A stretch of 64,000 bases of DNA from the NCBI RefSeq assembly GCF_000381265.1, contig NZ_KB906278.1:1-64000 (forward strand). Direction: 5' to 3'. Source of the DNA: Curvibacter lanceolatus ATCC 14669. GTDB taxonomy: Bacteria; Pseudomonadota; Gammaproteobacteria; Burkholderiales; Burkholderiaceae_C. The notes beneath the pieces are model-generated. The model ran no database searches. It was not told the DNA's origin and saw nothing but the letters and a program-made list of their open reading frames with translations. Positions 1-8,046 of this stretch are shown piece by piece. Made by a program: the position numbers and the translations under genes. Each line of letters opens with the position of its first letter. The first letter of the stretch is position 1.

Positions 1-282
1 GAGCCTCGAATTATACATCGCTTTTTACAGCAGCAAACTCAAAACCAGAAAACTTCTCAAACCACTCACAACAACCAACCCAACCAAGCACCAGAGGCTT
101 CTCACCTCCGCCACTCGTAGAGCACTGTTCTGTGCAGTCGAGCCCGCTAGTATACACAGAGAAATGCGGCTGAAAGATGAATCGGCACAAGATTCATTAA
201 TAACCAAGTTACTAGATTGGTTATCTGGTATCAAATTAGGGCGGGGCTGCCCTGCTTCTGAAAGAGGGGCGGCTGCCTCTTC
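1..282. other. Gene-free left edge, AT-rich, with two inverted repeats
   Basis: No convincing coding region. It is visibly richer in A and T than the rest of the window. Two perfect inverted repeats lie next to each other: ATGAATC (177-183) with GATTCAT (191-197), and ATAACCAA (200-207) with TTGGTTAT (217-224). Neither is followed by a T-tract on either strand, so they are not classic terminators. Position 10-15 reads TATAAT on the minus strand and could be a -10 element for something left of the window. A 69-codon minus-strand frame exists (25-234) but has no ribosome binding site or recognisable product. Confidence 0.5.
10..37 (-). promoter_or_regulatory. Possible promoter firing off the left edge
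   Basis: Minus strand TATAAT (10-15) is followed by TCGAGGCTC; a weak TTTGCT lies 16 bases upstream. The sequence after the -10 resembles that after the rpsO -10 (33849-33854), which suggests a strong housekeeping promoter, but the gene it would serve is outside the window. Confidence 0.3.
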
Positions 283-1263
283 CTATTTGAAGCGATCTCG
301 CAGGGCCAGGATTTCACCCATGATGCCCCGCCTGAAGGCCAGCACGCAGATCACAAAGATCAGCCCCGTGACCATCGTGACCGACTCGCCCAGGGTCTTG
401 AACCAATCGACCCCACTGATGGCCGCCAACAGATTGCCGATCTCACCGAGCTTGTTCTCAAGGACGACCACGACCGCCGAGCCGAGCAGCGGCCCGGACA
501 AGGTGCCCAGCCCGCCGACCAGGGTCATGAGGATGACCTCGCCAGAACTGGTCCAGTGCACATCGCTGAGCGTTGCAAAACCCAACACCAGCGTTTTCAG
601 CGAGCCGGCCAGCCCTGCCAGCGCTGCAGACAGGACAAAAGCCAGCAGTTTGTAGCGCTGCGTGTCATAGCCCAGAGAGATCGCCCGCGCCTCGTTCTCC
701 TTGATGCCTTTGAGCACTTGCCCAAACGGCGAATGAATGATGCGGACGATCAACAGGAAAGCGAGCACCACCACGGCCAGCGCCACGTAGTACATGGCCA
801 GATCACTCTTGAGATCCAGCACACCGAACAGGGCCCCGCGCGGAACACCTTGCATGCCATCCTCGCCGCCCGTGAACGGTGCCTGGAGGCAGACAAAGAA
901 CAGCATCTGGGCCAGGGCCAGCGTGATCATGGAGAAGTAGATGCCTTGCCGACGGATGGCCAACATGCCGAAGATGCACCCCAGAAACGCACCGCCCGCA
1001 GTTCCCAACAGCAAGGCCCACTCGGGGTTCAAACCCCAGACCTTGATTGAGTGGCCACACAGGTAGGCTGCACCACCGAGAAAGGCGGCATGGCCGAAAG
1101 ACAGCAAGCCGGTGTAGCCCAGCAACAGGTTGAAGGCTGATGCGTACAAGGCAAAGCACATCAGCTTCATGACAAAGACGGGGTAGGCGCCAAGAAACGG
1201 TGCCGCCACCAAAGCCAGCAACAGCACCCCATAGGCCAGCAGATTGTTCGTGTTTTTGTTCAT
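283..1263 (-). CDS. livM: Branched-chain amino-acid type ABC transporter permease LivM
   Basis: 326 aa, the LivM family length. A polytopic inner-membrane protein with about nine hydrophobic segments; the N-terminal part carries the family block NLLLGYTGLLSFGHAAF (about residues 45-61), and the EAA-like cytoplasmic loop reads IKENEARAISLGYD (about 186-199). It pairs with LivH to form the channel of an amino-acid importer. It is the last gene of a five-gene minus-strand operon, 14 bp after livH. The substrate cannot be read from sequence: Liv-type systems also take up amides, urea and aromatic acids. ATG at 1263 is the first Met of the frame and fits homologs. Confidence 0.92.
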   Translation of the reverse strand: MNKNTNNLLAYGVLLLALVAAPFLGAYPVFVMKLMCFALYASAFNLLLGYTGLLSFGHAAFLGGAAYLCGHSIKVWGLNPEWALLLGTAGGAFLGCIFGMLAIRRQGIYFSMITLALAQMLFFVCLQAPFTGGEDGMQGVPRGALFGVLDLKSDLAMYYVALAVVVLAFLLIVRIIHSPFGQVLKGIKENEARAISLGYDTQRYKLLAFVLSAALAGLAGSLKTLVLGFATLSDVHWTSSGEVILMTLVGGLGTLSGPLLGSAVVVVLENKLGEIGNLLAAISGVDWFKTLGESVTMVTGLIFVICVLAFRRGIMGEILALRDRFK

Positions 1264-1277
1264 GCCCTGGGCTCCTC

Positions 1278-2162
1278 TTATTTTTCTTTGCCGAACAAGC
1301 CGGCGGGGCGAATCAGGAGAACGATGACCATGATGACAAACACGACCGTCGACGAGGCCTCCGGATAGAACACCTTGGTAAAACCTTCAATCACCCCCAA
1401 GCCCAGGCCGGTGAGGATGGAGCCCATGATGGACCCCATGCCACCGATCACCACCACGGCAAACACCACGATGATCAGGTTCTGCCCCATCAAAGGGGTG
1501 ACCTGGATGACGGGCGCTGCCAGCACCCCGGCAAAGGCGGCCAGTGCCACACCAAAGCCGTATGTCAGCGTGACCATCAAAGGCACGTTGATGCCAAAGG
1601 CCTCGACCAGCCGCGGGTTCTCGGTACCTGCACGCAGGTAGGCACCCAAACGGGTCTTTTCGATGACAAACCAGGTGGCCAGACAGACCACCACGGAGGC
1701 CACCACCACCCAGGCGCGGTAGTTCGGCAGCATCATGAAGCCCAGGTTGGTTGCACCCACCAATTGATCCGGTGTGTCGTAAGCCAATCCCGAGACACCA
1801 TAGATGGAACGGAAGACGCCCTCGATCAGCAGGGTCAGGCCCAAGGTGAGGAGCAGGCCATACAGATGGTCCAGTTTGTAGATCCATCGCAGCAACAGAC
1901 GTTCGATGAGGATGCCGAAAGCCCCAACGATCAGAGGTGATGCAATCAACATCACCCAGTAGCTGATGTTGAAGTAGGTCATCGCCATCCAGGTGAGGAT
2001 GGCCCCCATCATGAACAAGGCGCCATGCGCAAAGTTGATGACGTTGAGCAGGCCGAAGATCACCGCCAACCCCAAGCTCAAGATGGCGTAAAAGGACCCA
2101 TTGACCAGGCCGAGCAACAACTGGCTCAACATGGCGGGCACGGAGACACCGAAGATTTCCAT
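1278..2162 (-). CDS. livH: Branched-chain amino-acid type ABC transporter permease LivH
   Basis: 294 aa from ATG at 2162. The frame opens further upstream to a GTG at 2216, but the added residues are not membrane-like. Typical LivH N-terminus with the block GLAVIFGLLNVINFAHGA shortly after the first transmembrane segment, then about eight hydrophobic segments and the EAA loop RAGTENPRLVEAFGIN near the middle. Forms a heterodimeric channel with LivM. Between the binding-protein gene and livM in the operon, so probably co-transcribed. Confidence 0.92.
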   Translation of the reverse strand: MEIFGVSVPAMLSQLLLGLVNGSFYAILSLGLAVIFGLLNVINFAHGALFMMGAILTWMAMTYFNISYWVMLIASPLIVGAFGILIERLLLRWIYKLDHLYGLLLTLGLTLLIEGVFRSIYGVSGLAYDTPDQLVGATNLGFMMLPNYRAWVVVASVVVCLATWFVIEKTRLGAYLRAGTENPRLVEAFGINVPLMVTLTYGFGVALAAFAGVLAAPVIQVTPLMGQNLIIVVFAVVVIGGMGSIMGSILTGLGLGVIEGFTKVFYPEASSTVVFVIMVIVLLIRPAGLFGKEK

Positions 2163-2236
2163 AAGGTACTGGTGGGTGGACGGTAAAAAGCAGTCAGGCC
2201 GGCAGAGGGGGAACACCCTCCGCCGGTTTCAGGAGA

Positions 2237-3427
2237 TCATTTCCAAAGCGCGCACTTGGATTCGGCCTTGGTCGTGAAGACCTGATCGCCGGCCATCTTC
2301 TTGACCACCTTGTAGTAATCCCAGGGCTTGGTCGACTCAGACGGAGCCTTCACCTGCATGAGGTACATGTCGTGCACATAGCGCCCGTCGGCCCGCAGCT
2401 GACCTGAGGCGAAGAAGTCGTTCATCTTCATGCCTTTCCAGGTCGTCATCACCTTGTCGGCATCGACCGTCTTGGCCTCTTGCACGGCCTTCAAGTAATT
2501 CATGGTGGCCGAGTAATCAGCCGCCTGGATTTCGGTCGGCATGCGCTTGGTCTTCTCGAAGAAGCGAGCCGAGAATTTGCGCGTCTCCTCGTTCAGATCC
2601 CAGTACCAGGGCGCGGTCAGCAGCAGACCTTCGGTGTTCTTCAAGCCCAGGCTGTGCACATCAGAGATGAAGATCAGCAGACCCGCCAGCTTCATGGTCT
2701 TGCCGATGCCGAATTCCTTGGCCGCCTTGATCGAGTTGATGGTGTCGCCGCCCGCATTGGCCAGACCCAGGATCTGCGCCTTCGAACTTTGCGCCTGAAG
2801 CAGGAAAGACGAGAAATCCGACGCATTCAAGGGGTGGCGAACGCTGCCCAGGATCTGGCCTCCCTTGGCCTTCACGACCGCGGTGGTATCGGCCTCAAGC
2901 GCATGGCCGAAGGCATAGTCTGCTGTCAGGAAAAACCAGTTGCGACCACCGCCATCGACCACCGCACCACCGGTGCCCTTGGCCAGTGCTACCGTGTCGT
3001 AGGCGTAGTGCACCGTGTAGGGCGAGCATTGCTCGTTGGTCAGCGCCGATGTCGCCGCGCCGTTGTTCACGTAGACACGCTTCTTTTCCGATGCCACCTT
3101 GGCGATCGCCAGGGCCGTGCCGGAGTTGGTGCCACCGAAAACCATGGTCAGGCCCTGGGTGTCGATCCACTCGCGCGCCTTGGAGGCGGCGATGTCAGCC
3201 TTGTTCTGGTGATCCGCCGTTAGCAGCTCGATCGGCATGCCATTGACCTTGCCGCCGAAATCATCGATGGCCATCTGGATGGCCAAGGCCCCGTTCTTGC
3301 CTTCAACGTCGGCGTAGAGGCTGGACATGTCGGTGATGAAACCGATCTTGACCTTCTCCTGCGCTTGGGCGGCGGTCATGCCCGAGCAGGCCAGCAAGGC
3401 GGCGAGGACGGTGAGTTTGGTTTTCAT
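2237..3427 (-). CDS. Periplasmic substrate-binding protein of the Liv-type ABC importer
   Basis: 396 aa. Sec signal peptide at residues 1-22 (MKTKLTVLAALLACSGMTAAQA, cleavage after AQA), then a type I periplasmic-binding fold (Peripla_BP_6 family) starting KVKIGFITDMSS. Captures the ligand in the periplasm and delivers it to LivHM. It lies in the middle of the operon (livG-livF-SBP-livH-livM), so it is the cognate receptor. Ligand unknown: the sequence is closer to LivK-like receptors of broad amino-acid or aromatic-compound uptake than to anything with an assigned substrate that I can name. Confidence 0.88.
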   Translation of the reverse strand: MKTKLTVLAALLACSGMTAAQAQEKVKIGFITDMSSLYADVEGKNGALAIQMAIDDFGGKVNGMPIELLTADHQNKADIAASKAREWIDTQGLTMVFGGTNSGTALAIAKVASEKKRVYVNNGAATSALTNEQCSPYTVHYAYDTVALAKGTGGAVVDGGGRNWFFLTADYAFGHALEADTTAVVKAKGGQILGSVRHPLNASDFSSFLLQAQSSKAQILGLANAGGDTINSIKAAKEFGIGKTMKLAGLLIFISDVHSLGLKNTEGLLLTAPWYWDLNEETRKFSARFFEKTKRMPTEIQAADYSATMNYLKAVQEAKTVDADKVMTTWKGMKMNDFFASGQLRADGRYVHDMYLMQVKAPSESTKPWDYYKVVKKMAGDQVFTTKAESKCALWK

Positions 3428-3493
3428 GTTTGTCTCCTGTGGATGGATCGAAGGGTCACTGCCTGGTATCGGGGTGAATGCGGACTCTGGGGC

Positions 3494-4228
3494 TCAGACA
3501 CCCAGGAGTTCGTTGAGCACGGGCATCTTCTGGTCGAGTTCGGCGGCGCCAAACTGCTCGACCATCCGACCGTGCTCCATGACGTAGAAGCGGTCGGCCA
3601 GCGGGGCCGCAAAACGGAAGTTCTGCTCCACCATGACCACGGTGTAGCCCTTGGCGCGCAAGGTGGTGATCATGCGGGCCAGCGCCTGGACGATGACCGG
3701 GGCCAGGCCTTCGGAGATCTCGTCGAGCAAGAGCAATTTGGCCCCCGTCCGCAAAATGCGCGCCACCGCCAGCATCTGCTGTTCGCCCCCGGAAAGCCGC
3801 GTTCCCTGGCTGTGGCGACGCTCCGCCAGGTTGGGAAACATGTCGTAAATTTCTTCCACCGACATGCCACCCGTGGCGCCTTTCAAGCGCGGCGGCAACA
3901 GCAGGTTTTCCTCACAGCTCAGGCTGGAGAAGATGCCACGCTCCTCCGGGCAGTAACCCACGCCAAGGTGGGCAATGCGATGCGTGGGCATGGTGATGGT
4001 TTCGACGCCATCGATCTTGAGCGATCCCTTGCGGGCCCCGGTCAGCCCCATGATGGCCCGCATCGTGGTCGTGCGCCCGGCGCCATTGCGGCCCAGCAAG
4101 GTGACGACCTCGCCCGGCCGAACCACCATGTCGACGCCATGCAGAACATGCGATTCGCCATACCAGGCCTGCAAGCCCTGAATCTCGAGCGCTGCGGGCG
4201 CTGCGCTTTTGTGAATTGCCTCGCTCAT
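3494..4228 (-). CDS. livF: ABC transporter ATP-binding protein LivF, with Arg in the Walker A motif
   Basis: 244 aa from ATG at 4228, which sits one base after the livG stop codon (4230-4232); an in-frame GTG or ATG further up is inside livG. ABC domain with signature LSGGEQQ, Walker B LLLLDEISEGLAP and H-loop MVEQNF, as in LivF. The odd point is Walker A: it reads GRNGAGRTT, where the family norm is GRNGAGKTT, so the phosphate-binding lysine is arginine. The partner LivG keeps lysine. Energises import through LivHM as a LivG/LivF heterodimer. Confidence 0.92.
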   Translation of the reverse strand: MSEAIHKSAAPAALEIQGLQAWYGESHVLHGVDMVVRPGEVVTLLGRNGAGRTTTMRAIMGLTGARKGSLKIDGVETITMPTHRIAHLGVGYCPEERGIFSSLSCEENLLLPPRLKGATGGMSVEEIYDMFPNLAERRHSQGTRLSGGEQQMLAVARILRTGAKLLLLDEISEGLAPVIVQALARMITTLRAKGYTVVMVEQNFRFAAPLADRFYVMEHGRMVEQFGAAELDQKMPVLNELLGV

Positions 4229-4229
4229 C

Positions 4230-5000
4230 TCAGTGGGCTCCCTGCAACTGGCCATCGGTGGTGCCCATGTAGGCTTCCATGACCAAGGGGTTGCGCGACA
4301 CTTCTGCGTAAGGCCCCTCGGCCAGGACAGCGCCGCGCTGAAGCACGGTGATCTTGTCGGCGATGTTCGAGATCACGCTCATGTTGTGCTCCACCATCAG
4401 GATGGTGCGCCCCAGAGACACCTTCTTGATCAACTGGGTGACGCGGTCCACGTCTTCGTGGCCCATGCCCTGTGTGGGCTCATCGAGCAGCATCAACTCG
4501 GGCTCCATGGCCAGGGTGGTTGCGATTTCAAGGGCACGCTTGCGGCCATAGGGCAGGTTGACGGTCAGCTCAGTGGCCATGTCTTCCAGACCCACCTCGG
4601 CCAACAGGGCCAGAGCGCGGTCATTGAGCTGATTCAGGGTCTTCTCGCTGCGCCAGAAGTGGTAGCTCGTGCCCAGCATGCGTTGCAGGCCGATGCGGAC
4701 GTTCTCCAGCAAGGTCAGGTGCGGAAACACGGCAGAAATCTGGAACGAGCGGATGATGCCGCGGCGGGCAATCTGCGCCGGGCGCTCACGTGTGATGTCG
4801 ATGCCGTTGAAAAGGATGCGACCGGAGCTGGGCTCCAGGAACTTGGTCAGCAGGTTGAAGCAGGTGGTCTTGCCAGCGCCATTCGGACCGATCAACGCAT
4901 GGATGGACCCACGTTCAACTGCAAGATCCACCTGGCTGACCGCTGTGAAGCCCTTGAACTCCTTGGTGAGCTTCTGGGTTTGCAAAATGATGTCGCTCAT
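4230..5000 (-). CDS. livG: ABC transporter ATP-binding protein LivG
   Basis: 256 aa from ATG at 5000 (MSDIILQTQKLTKEF); an upstream in-frame start at 5063 would add a non-conserved tail. Walker A GPNGAGKTT, the long LivG insertion around VFPHLTLLENV, signature region LPYGRKRALEIA (the LivG form of LSGGQ), Walker B LMLLDEPTQGMG and H-loop VEHNM are all intact. First gene of the liv operon; its promoter should lie in 5001-5260, but I see no clear -35/-10 pair there. Confidence 0.93.
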   Translation of the reverse strand: MSDIILQTQKLTKEFKGFTAVSQVDLAVERGSIHALIGPNGAGKTTCFNLLTKFLEPSSGRILFNGIDITRERPAQIARRGIIRSFQISAVFPHLTLLENVRIGLQRMLGTSYHFWRSEKTLNQLNDRALALLAEVGLEDMATELTVNLPYGRKRALEIATTLAMEPELMLLDEPTQGMGHEDVDRVTQLIKKVSLGRTILMVEHNMSVISNIADKITVLQRGAVLAEGPYAEVSRNPLVMEAYMGTTDGQLQGAH

Positions 5001-5312
5001 CGTCTCTGGGGCGCTCCGGAAGATGGGAAAAGATGCAACAAGGTGCCGCTGGCTGCAATACACCTTGTTTCATGTGCATTGAAGTTCATGCTAATGCTGC
5101 GCCGCAGCGGCTGATACTGGGGCAAATGCCTAGGCTGGTCGCCAACCGGACATCAGCGCTTGGCACGGGCGTCACAGGGCCTCGCATCGCCCGCCCGGCT
5201 TGCAGATGCAATCCACCCACACCCCGTGCAAGCCCGCATGTGCGTCGCTTGTGAATTCCTATAAGGTCATTTGCGCATCAACCCAGAACAACGACCGGCG
5301 AGGAGGCCCCTG

Positions 5313-5378
5313 ATGATCGAAACACGCACGCGATTGAACCTGTCTGCGCTCGCAGACGGGCAGCCCCTGTCTCGCTGA
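5313..5378 (+). CDS. Candidate 21-codon leader ORF before the EgtD-like gene
   Basis: An ATG at 5313 follows a perfect Shine-Dalgarno AGGAGG (5301-5306) at normal spacing. It opens a 21-codon frame (MIETRTRLNLSALADGQPLSR) ending TGA at 5376-5378. The next gene starts 14 bases later and has no visible ribosome binding site, so its translation may depend on this ORF. No homolog is recognised. The rest of the 392-bp gap between livG and the methyltransferase (5001-5392) holds no other gene that I can support. Confidence 0.35.
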   Translation: MIETRTRLNLSALADGQPLSR

Positions 5379-5392
5379 AGCGCCCGCCCACC

Positions 5393-6433
5393 ATGGCCCC
5401 GGTCGGCCCGATGCACCAGTGGAACAGCGCACGCCGTGGCGCTGCCAAGGCCCCCCTGCCCTGGCCTGCCAGCGCCTTGCCCGCCACAACAGCCTCGGAG
5501 GAACTGCAGGCCCAGGTGTTGTGCGCTCTGCAAAAGCAGCCACGGCAATTGCCCTGGCCCTATCTGTTTGACCTGCAGGGGTCGGCCCTGTACGAACTGG
5601 CCACCGAATCTCCAGACTACTTTCTGGCCCGCACCGAGCTGGTGGTGCTGCATGAACATGCAGGCGACATCGCACGCCGCATGGGCCCCTGCCCCGAACT
5701 GGTCGAATATGGTGCAGGCGCCATGCGCGTGGTGCGGCGCCTGATTGAAGAAGCGGACCAACCTGTGCGCTACGTGGCCATGGACACCTCCGAGCAACAC
5801 CTGCAGGCGCGAGTTTCAGGCTTGCAGCACGACTACCCCAGGCTGGACATCCAGGCCCTGGTCGGTGACTTCACGCAGTCCCCGGCCCTGCCGGCGGCGC
5901 ACCCCGACGCAGCGCGACGCATCGGCCTGATCGGCGGCTCTGGCTGGAGCCGGATCCCCCGACAAGCCAGACTCCCCCTTCTTCAAGGGCTGGCCAGTGC
6001 GCTTCGAGGCGGCGCCTTGCTCATCACCGTGGACCAAGTCCAAGACCCTCAATTGCAGGAGCGCGCCTACAACGATGCGCAAGGGCGCATGGCCGACTTC
6101 AACCTCAATGGCCTGCGCCGATGCCAGAGGGACTTTGCACTGCGGCTGGGCAACGGACAATTCCAGCACCAGGTGAAGGCGGACGCATCAGGGCACAACG
6201 TGGTGCTGCAACTGGGCTGCACCCGGGCCCTGACACTCGAGCTGCGCCACCATGGGCAGGTGACGGCCATCGCACTGGCAGCGGGCGAGGCCATTCAGAC
6301 GCTGCAACTGCACCCCGGCACGGCCAGCGAGCTGCAGGCGCTGGCCCGTCGCGCAGGCTTCGCGCCCGGCCCCTGCTGGCAAGACCCCTTGAGCCGAGTG
6401 GCCCTGTGTTGGCTGGAAGCCCCGCCACTCTGA
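5393..6433 (+). CDS. EgtD-family (Methyltransf_33) SAM-dependent methyltransferase, divergent
   Basis: 346 aa. The N-terminal half keeps the family landmarks: YLFDLQGSALYELATESPDYF (residues about 58-78), RTELVVL, the SAM-binding block LVEYGAGAMRVVRRLI, and YVAMDTSEQHL. The later block DQVQDPQLQERAYNDAQG followed by FNLNGLRR also matches EgtD. EgtD proper trimethylates histidine in ergothioneine synthesis. Here the usual PGSxIGN block is GGSGWSRIP, and the C-terminal region that supplies the Glu and Ser histidine contacts is not recognisable. No egtB or other ergothioneine gene is nearby. I therefore call the family but not the substrate. Start taken as the ATG at 5393; no Shine-Dalgarno precedes it. 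Confidence 0.72.
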   Translation: MAPVGPMHQWNSARRGAAKAPLPWPASALPATTASEELQAQVLCALQKQPRQLPWPYLFDLQGSALYELATESPDYFLARTELVVLHEHAGDIARRMGPCPELVEYGAGAMRVVRRLIEEADQPVRYVAMDTSEQHLQARVSGLQHDYPRLDIQALVGDFTQSPALPAAHPDAARRIGLIGGSGWSRIPRQARLPLLQGLASALRGGALLITVDQVQDPQLQERAYNDAQGRMADFNLNGLRRCQRDFALRLGNGQFQHQVKADASGHNVVLQLGCTRALTLELRHHGQVTAIALAAGEAIQTLQLHPGTASELQALARRAGFAPGPCWQDPLSRVALCWLEAPPL

Positions 6434-6469
6434 TCAGGCGAAGCCCCCGTTTTGCCAGCGCGCTGGGGC

Positions 6470-8035
6470 TCAGTGAGCGCCAGCGGCAGCGTCGGCACTC
6501 CCCGCCGTTCCGGGCAGCGGGTGGGACAACCACACCAGCGGAATCAAAGCCAGGAAGATGAAGGCCGAGGCCAGAAACACGTCGTTGGCTGCCAGCATGA
6601 AGGCCTGCTGATCCACCAGGCGGTTGACCTGCGCCAAGGCCTGCTCCGGGCTCAACCCTGCCGCATTCAAGCCCTGCAAGGCACCCATGGCGGTCGCATT
6701 GCCTTGTTGAATGGACTCGACCAACTGCGCGTGGTGCAAGCTGGCCCGGTTCTCCCAGACCGTGGTCGAGATCGAGGTGCCAAAAGCACCCGCCGTGATG
6801 CGGGCAAAGTTGGACAAGCCTGATGCGGCCGGAATGCGGTCTGGCGTGATGCCCGACAGGGTGATGGTCACCAGCGGAATGAAGAAGAACGCCATGGCCA
6901 CACCCTGCACAATGGTCGGCACCATGATGGTCGCCAAATCAGCCTGCGTATTGAAATTGGATCGCATCCACAGCACCAGCGCGAACACGGCGAAGGCAAA
7001 GGTGGCAAAGTAACGCGGATCGAACTTGGCAATGTTCTTGCCCACCCAGGGCGACAGCACCAGAGCCATCAGCCCCACAGGGGCCATCACCATGCCCGCC
7101 TGGGTGGCGGTGTACCCCATGTACTGCTGCAACCACAGCGGCAGCAACACCACGTTGCCAAAGAACAGGCCATAGCCCACCGAAGTGGCCAGGGCCCCAG
7201 CCCAGAAATTGCGCCGCTTGAACAAGGCCAGGTCCACCACGGGATGGTCGTCGGTCAGCTCCCACACCAGAAACAGGGCCAAGCCTACCACGGCCACCAC
7301 GGCCAAGCCCACCACCATGTCCGAGTGGAACCAGTCGTTCTCCTTGCCGATGTCCAGCGTCACCTGCATGGCGCCGATCCAGATCACCAGCAAGGCCAGG
7401 CCCACCGAATCGATGGGCAGTTGCTTGGTCGGTGTCTCGCGCTTGTGGTACAGCATCCAGGTGACCAGGGCCGAGGCGATGCCCACCGGGATGTTGATGT
7501 AGAAAATCCAGGGCCAGCTCATGTTGTCGGTGATCCAACCGCCCAGCAAGGGGCCCATCACCGGCGCAATCAAGGTGGTCATCGACCACATGGCCATGGC
7601 CAGGCCCGCCAGTGCACGCGGGTAGCTGGACAGCAGCAGGCCCTGAGACAGCGGGATCATCGGGCCGGCCACAAAGCCCTGCAGCGCACGCAGCGCGATC
7701 AGGCTACTCATGTTGGGGGCCAGGCCACAAAGCCACGAGGCCAGCACGAACAGCAGCACGCTGATCACAAACAGGCGCACCTGCCCCACCCGCTGGGACA
7801 ACCAGCCCGTGAGAGGCACGGCAATCGCATTGGCCACGGCAAAGCTGGTGATCACCCAGGTGCCCTGATTCGGGCTCACCCCCAGGTCACCCGCGATGGC
7901 GGGCAGCGACACGTTGGCAATCGAGGTGTCCAGCACGTTCATGAACGTGGCCGCCGACAGGGCGATCGTGCCCCAGGTGCGGGCCGCCCCCTCCAGCGGA
8001 GGTGGGGGCGAGAAAGCCGCAGAATTGGACGACAT
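6470..8035 (-). CDS. emrB: DHA2-family (14-TM) drug efflux MFS transporter, EmrB-like
   Basis: 521 aa from ATG at 8035, preceded by GAAAGG; the frame also has a TTG at 8050. MFS motif A appears as GWLSQRVGQVRLF, and motif C (antiporter) around MGPLLGGWITDNMSWPWIF. About 14 transmembrane segments. Inner-membrane pump of a tripartite system: proton-driven export of hydrophobic toxicants through EmrA and the outer-membrane channel encoded upstream. Last gene of the marR-nodT-emrA-emrB operon. The emrA stop lies 9 bp before this start. Confidence 0.9.
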   Translation of the reverse strand: MSSNSAAFSPPPPLEGAARTWGTIALSAATFMNVLDTSIANVSLPAIAGDLGVSPNQGTWVITSFAVANAIAVPLTGWLSQRVGQVRLFVISVLLFVLASWLCGLAPNMSSLIALRALQGFVAGPMIPLSQGLLLSSYPRALAGLAMAMWSMTTLIAPVMGPLLGGWITDNMSWPWIFYINIPVGIASALVTWMLYHKRETPTKQLPIDSVGLALLVIWIGAMQVTLDIGKENDWFHSDMVVGLAVVAVVGLALFLVWELTDDHPVVDLALFKRRNFWAGALATSVGYGLFFGNVVLLPLWLQQYMGYTATQAGMVMAPVGLMALVLSPWVGKNIAKFDPRYFATFAFAVFALVLWMRSNFNTQADLATIMVPTIVQGVAMAFFFIPLVTITLSGITPDRIPAASGLSNFARITAGAFGTSISTTVWENRASLHHAQLVESIQQGNATAMGALQGLNAAGLSPEQALAQVNRLVDQQAFMLAANDVFLASAFIFLALIPLVWLSHPLPGTAGSADAAAGAH

Positions 8036-8046
8036 GCTGTGGCCTT

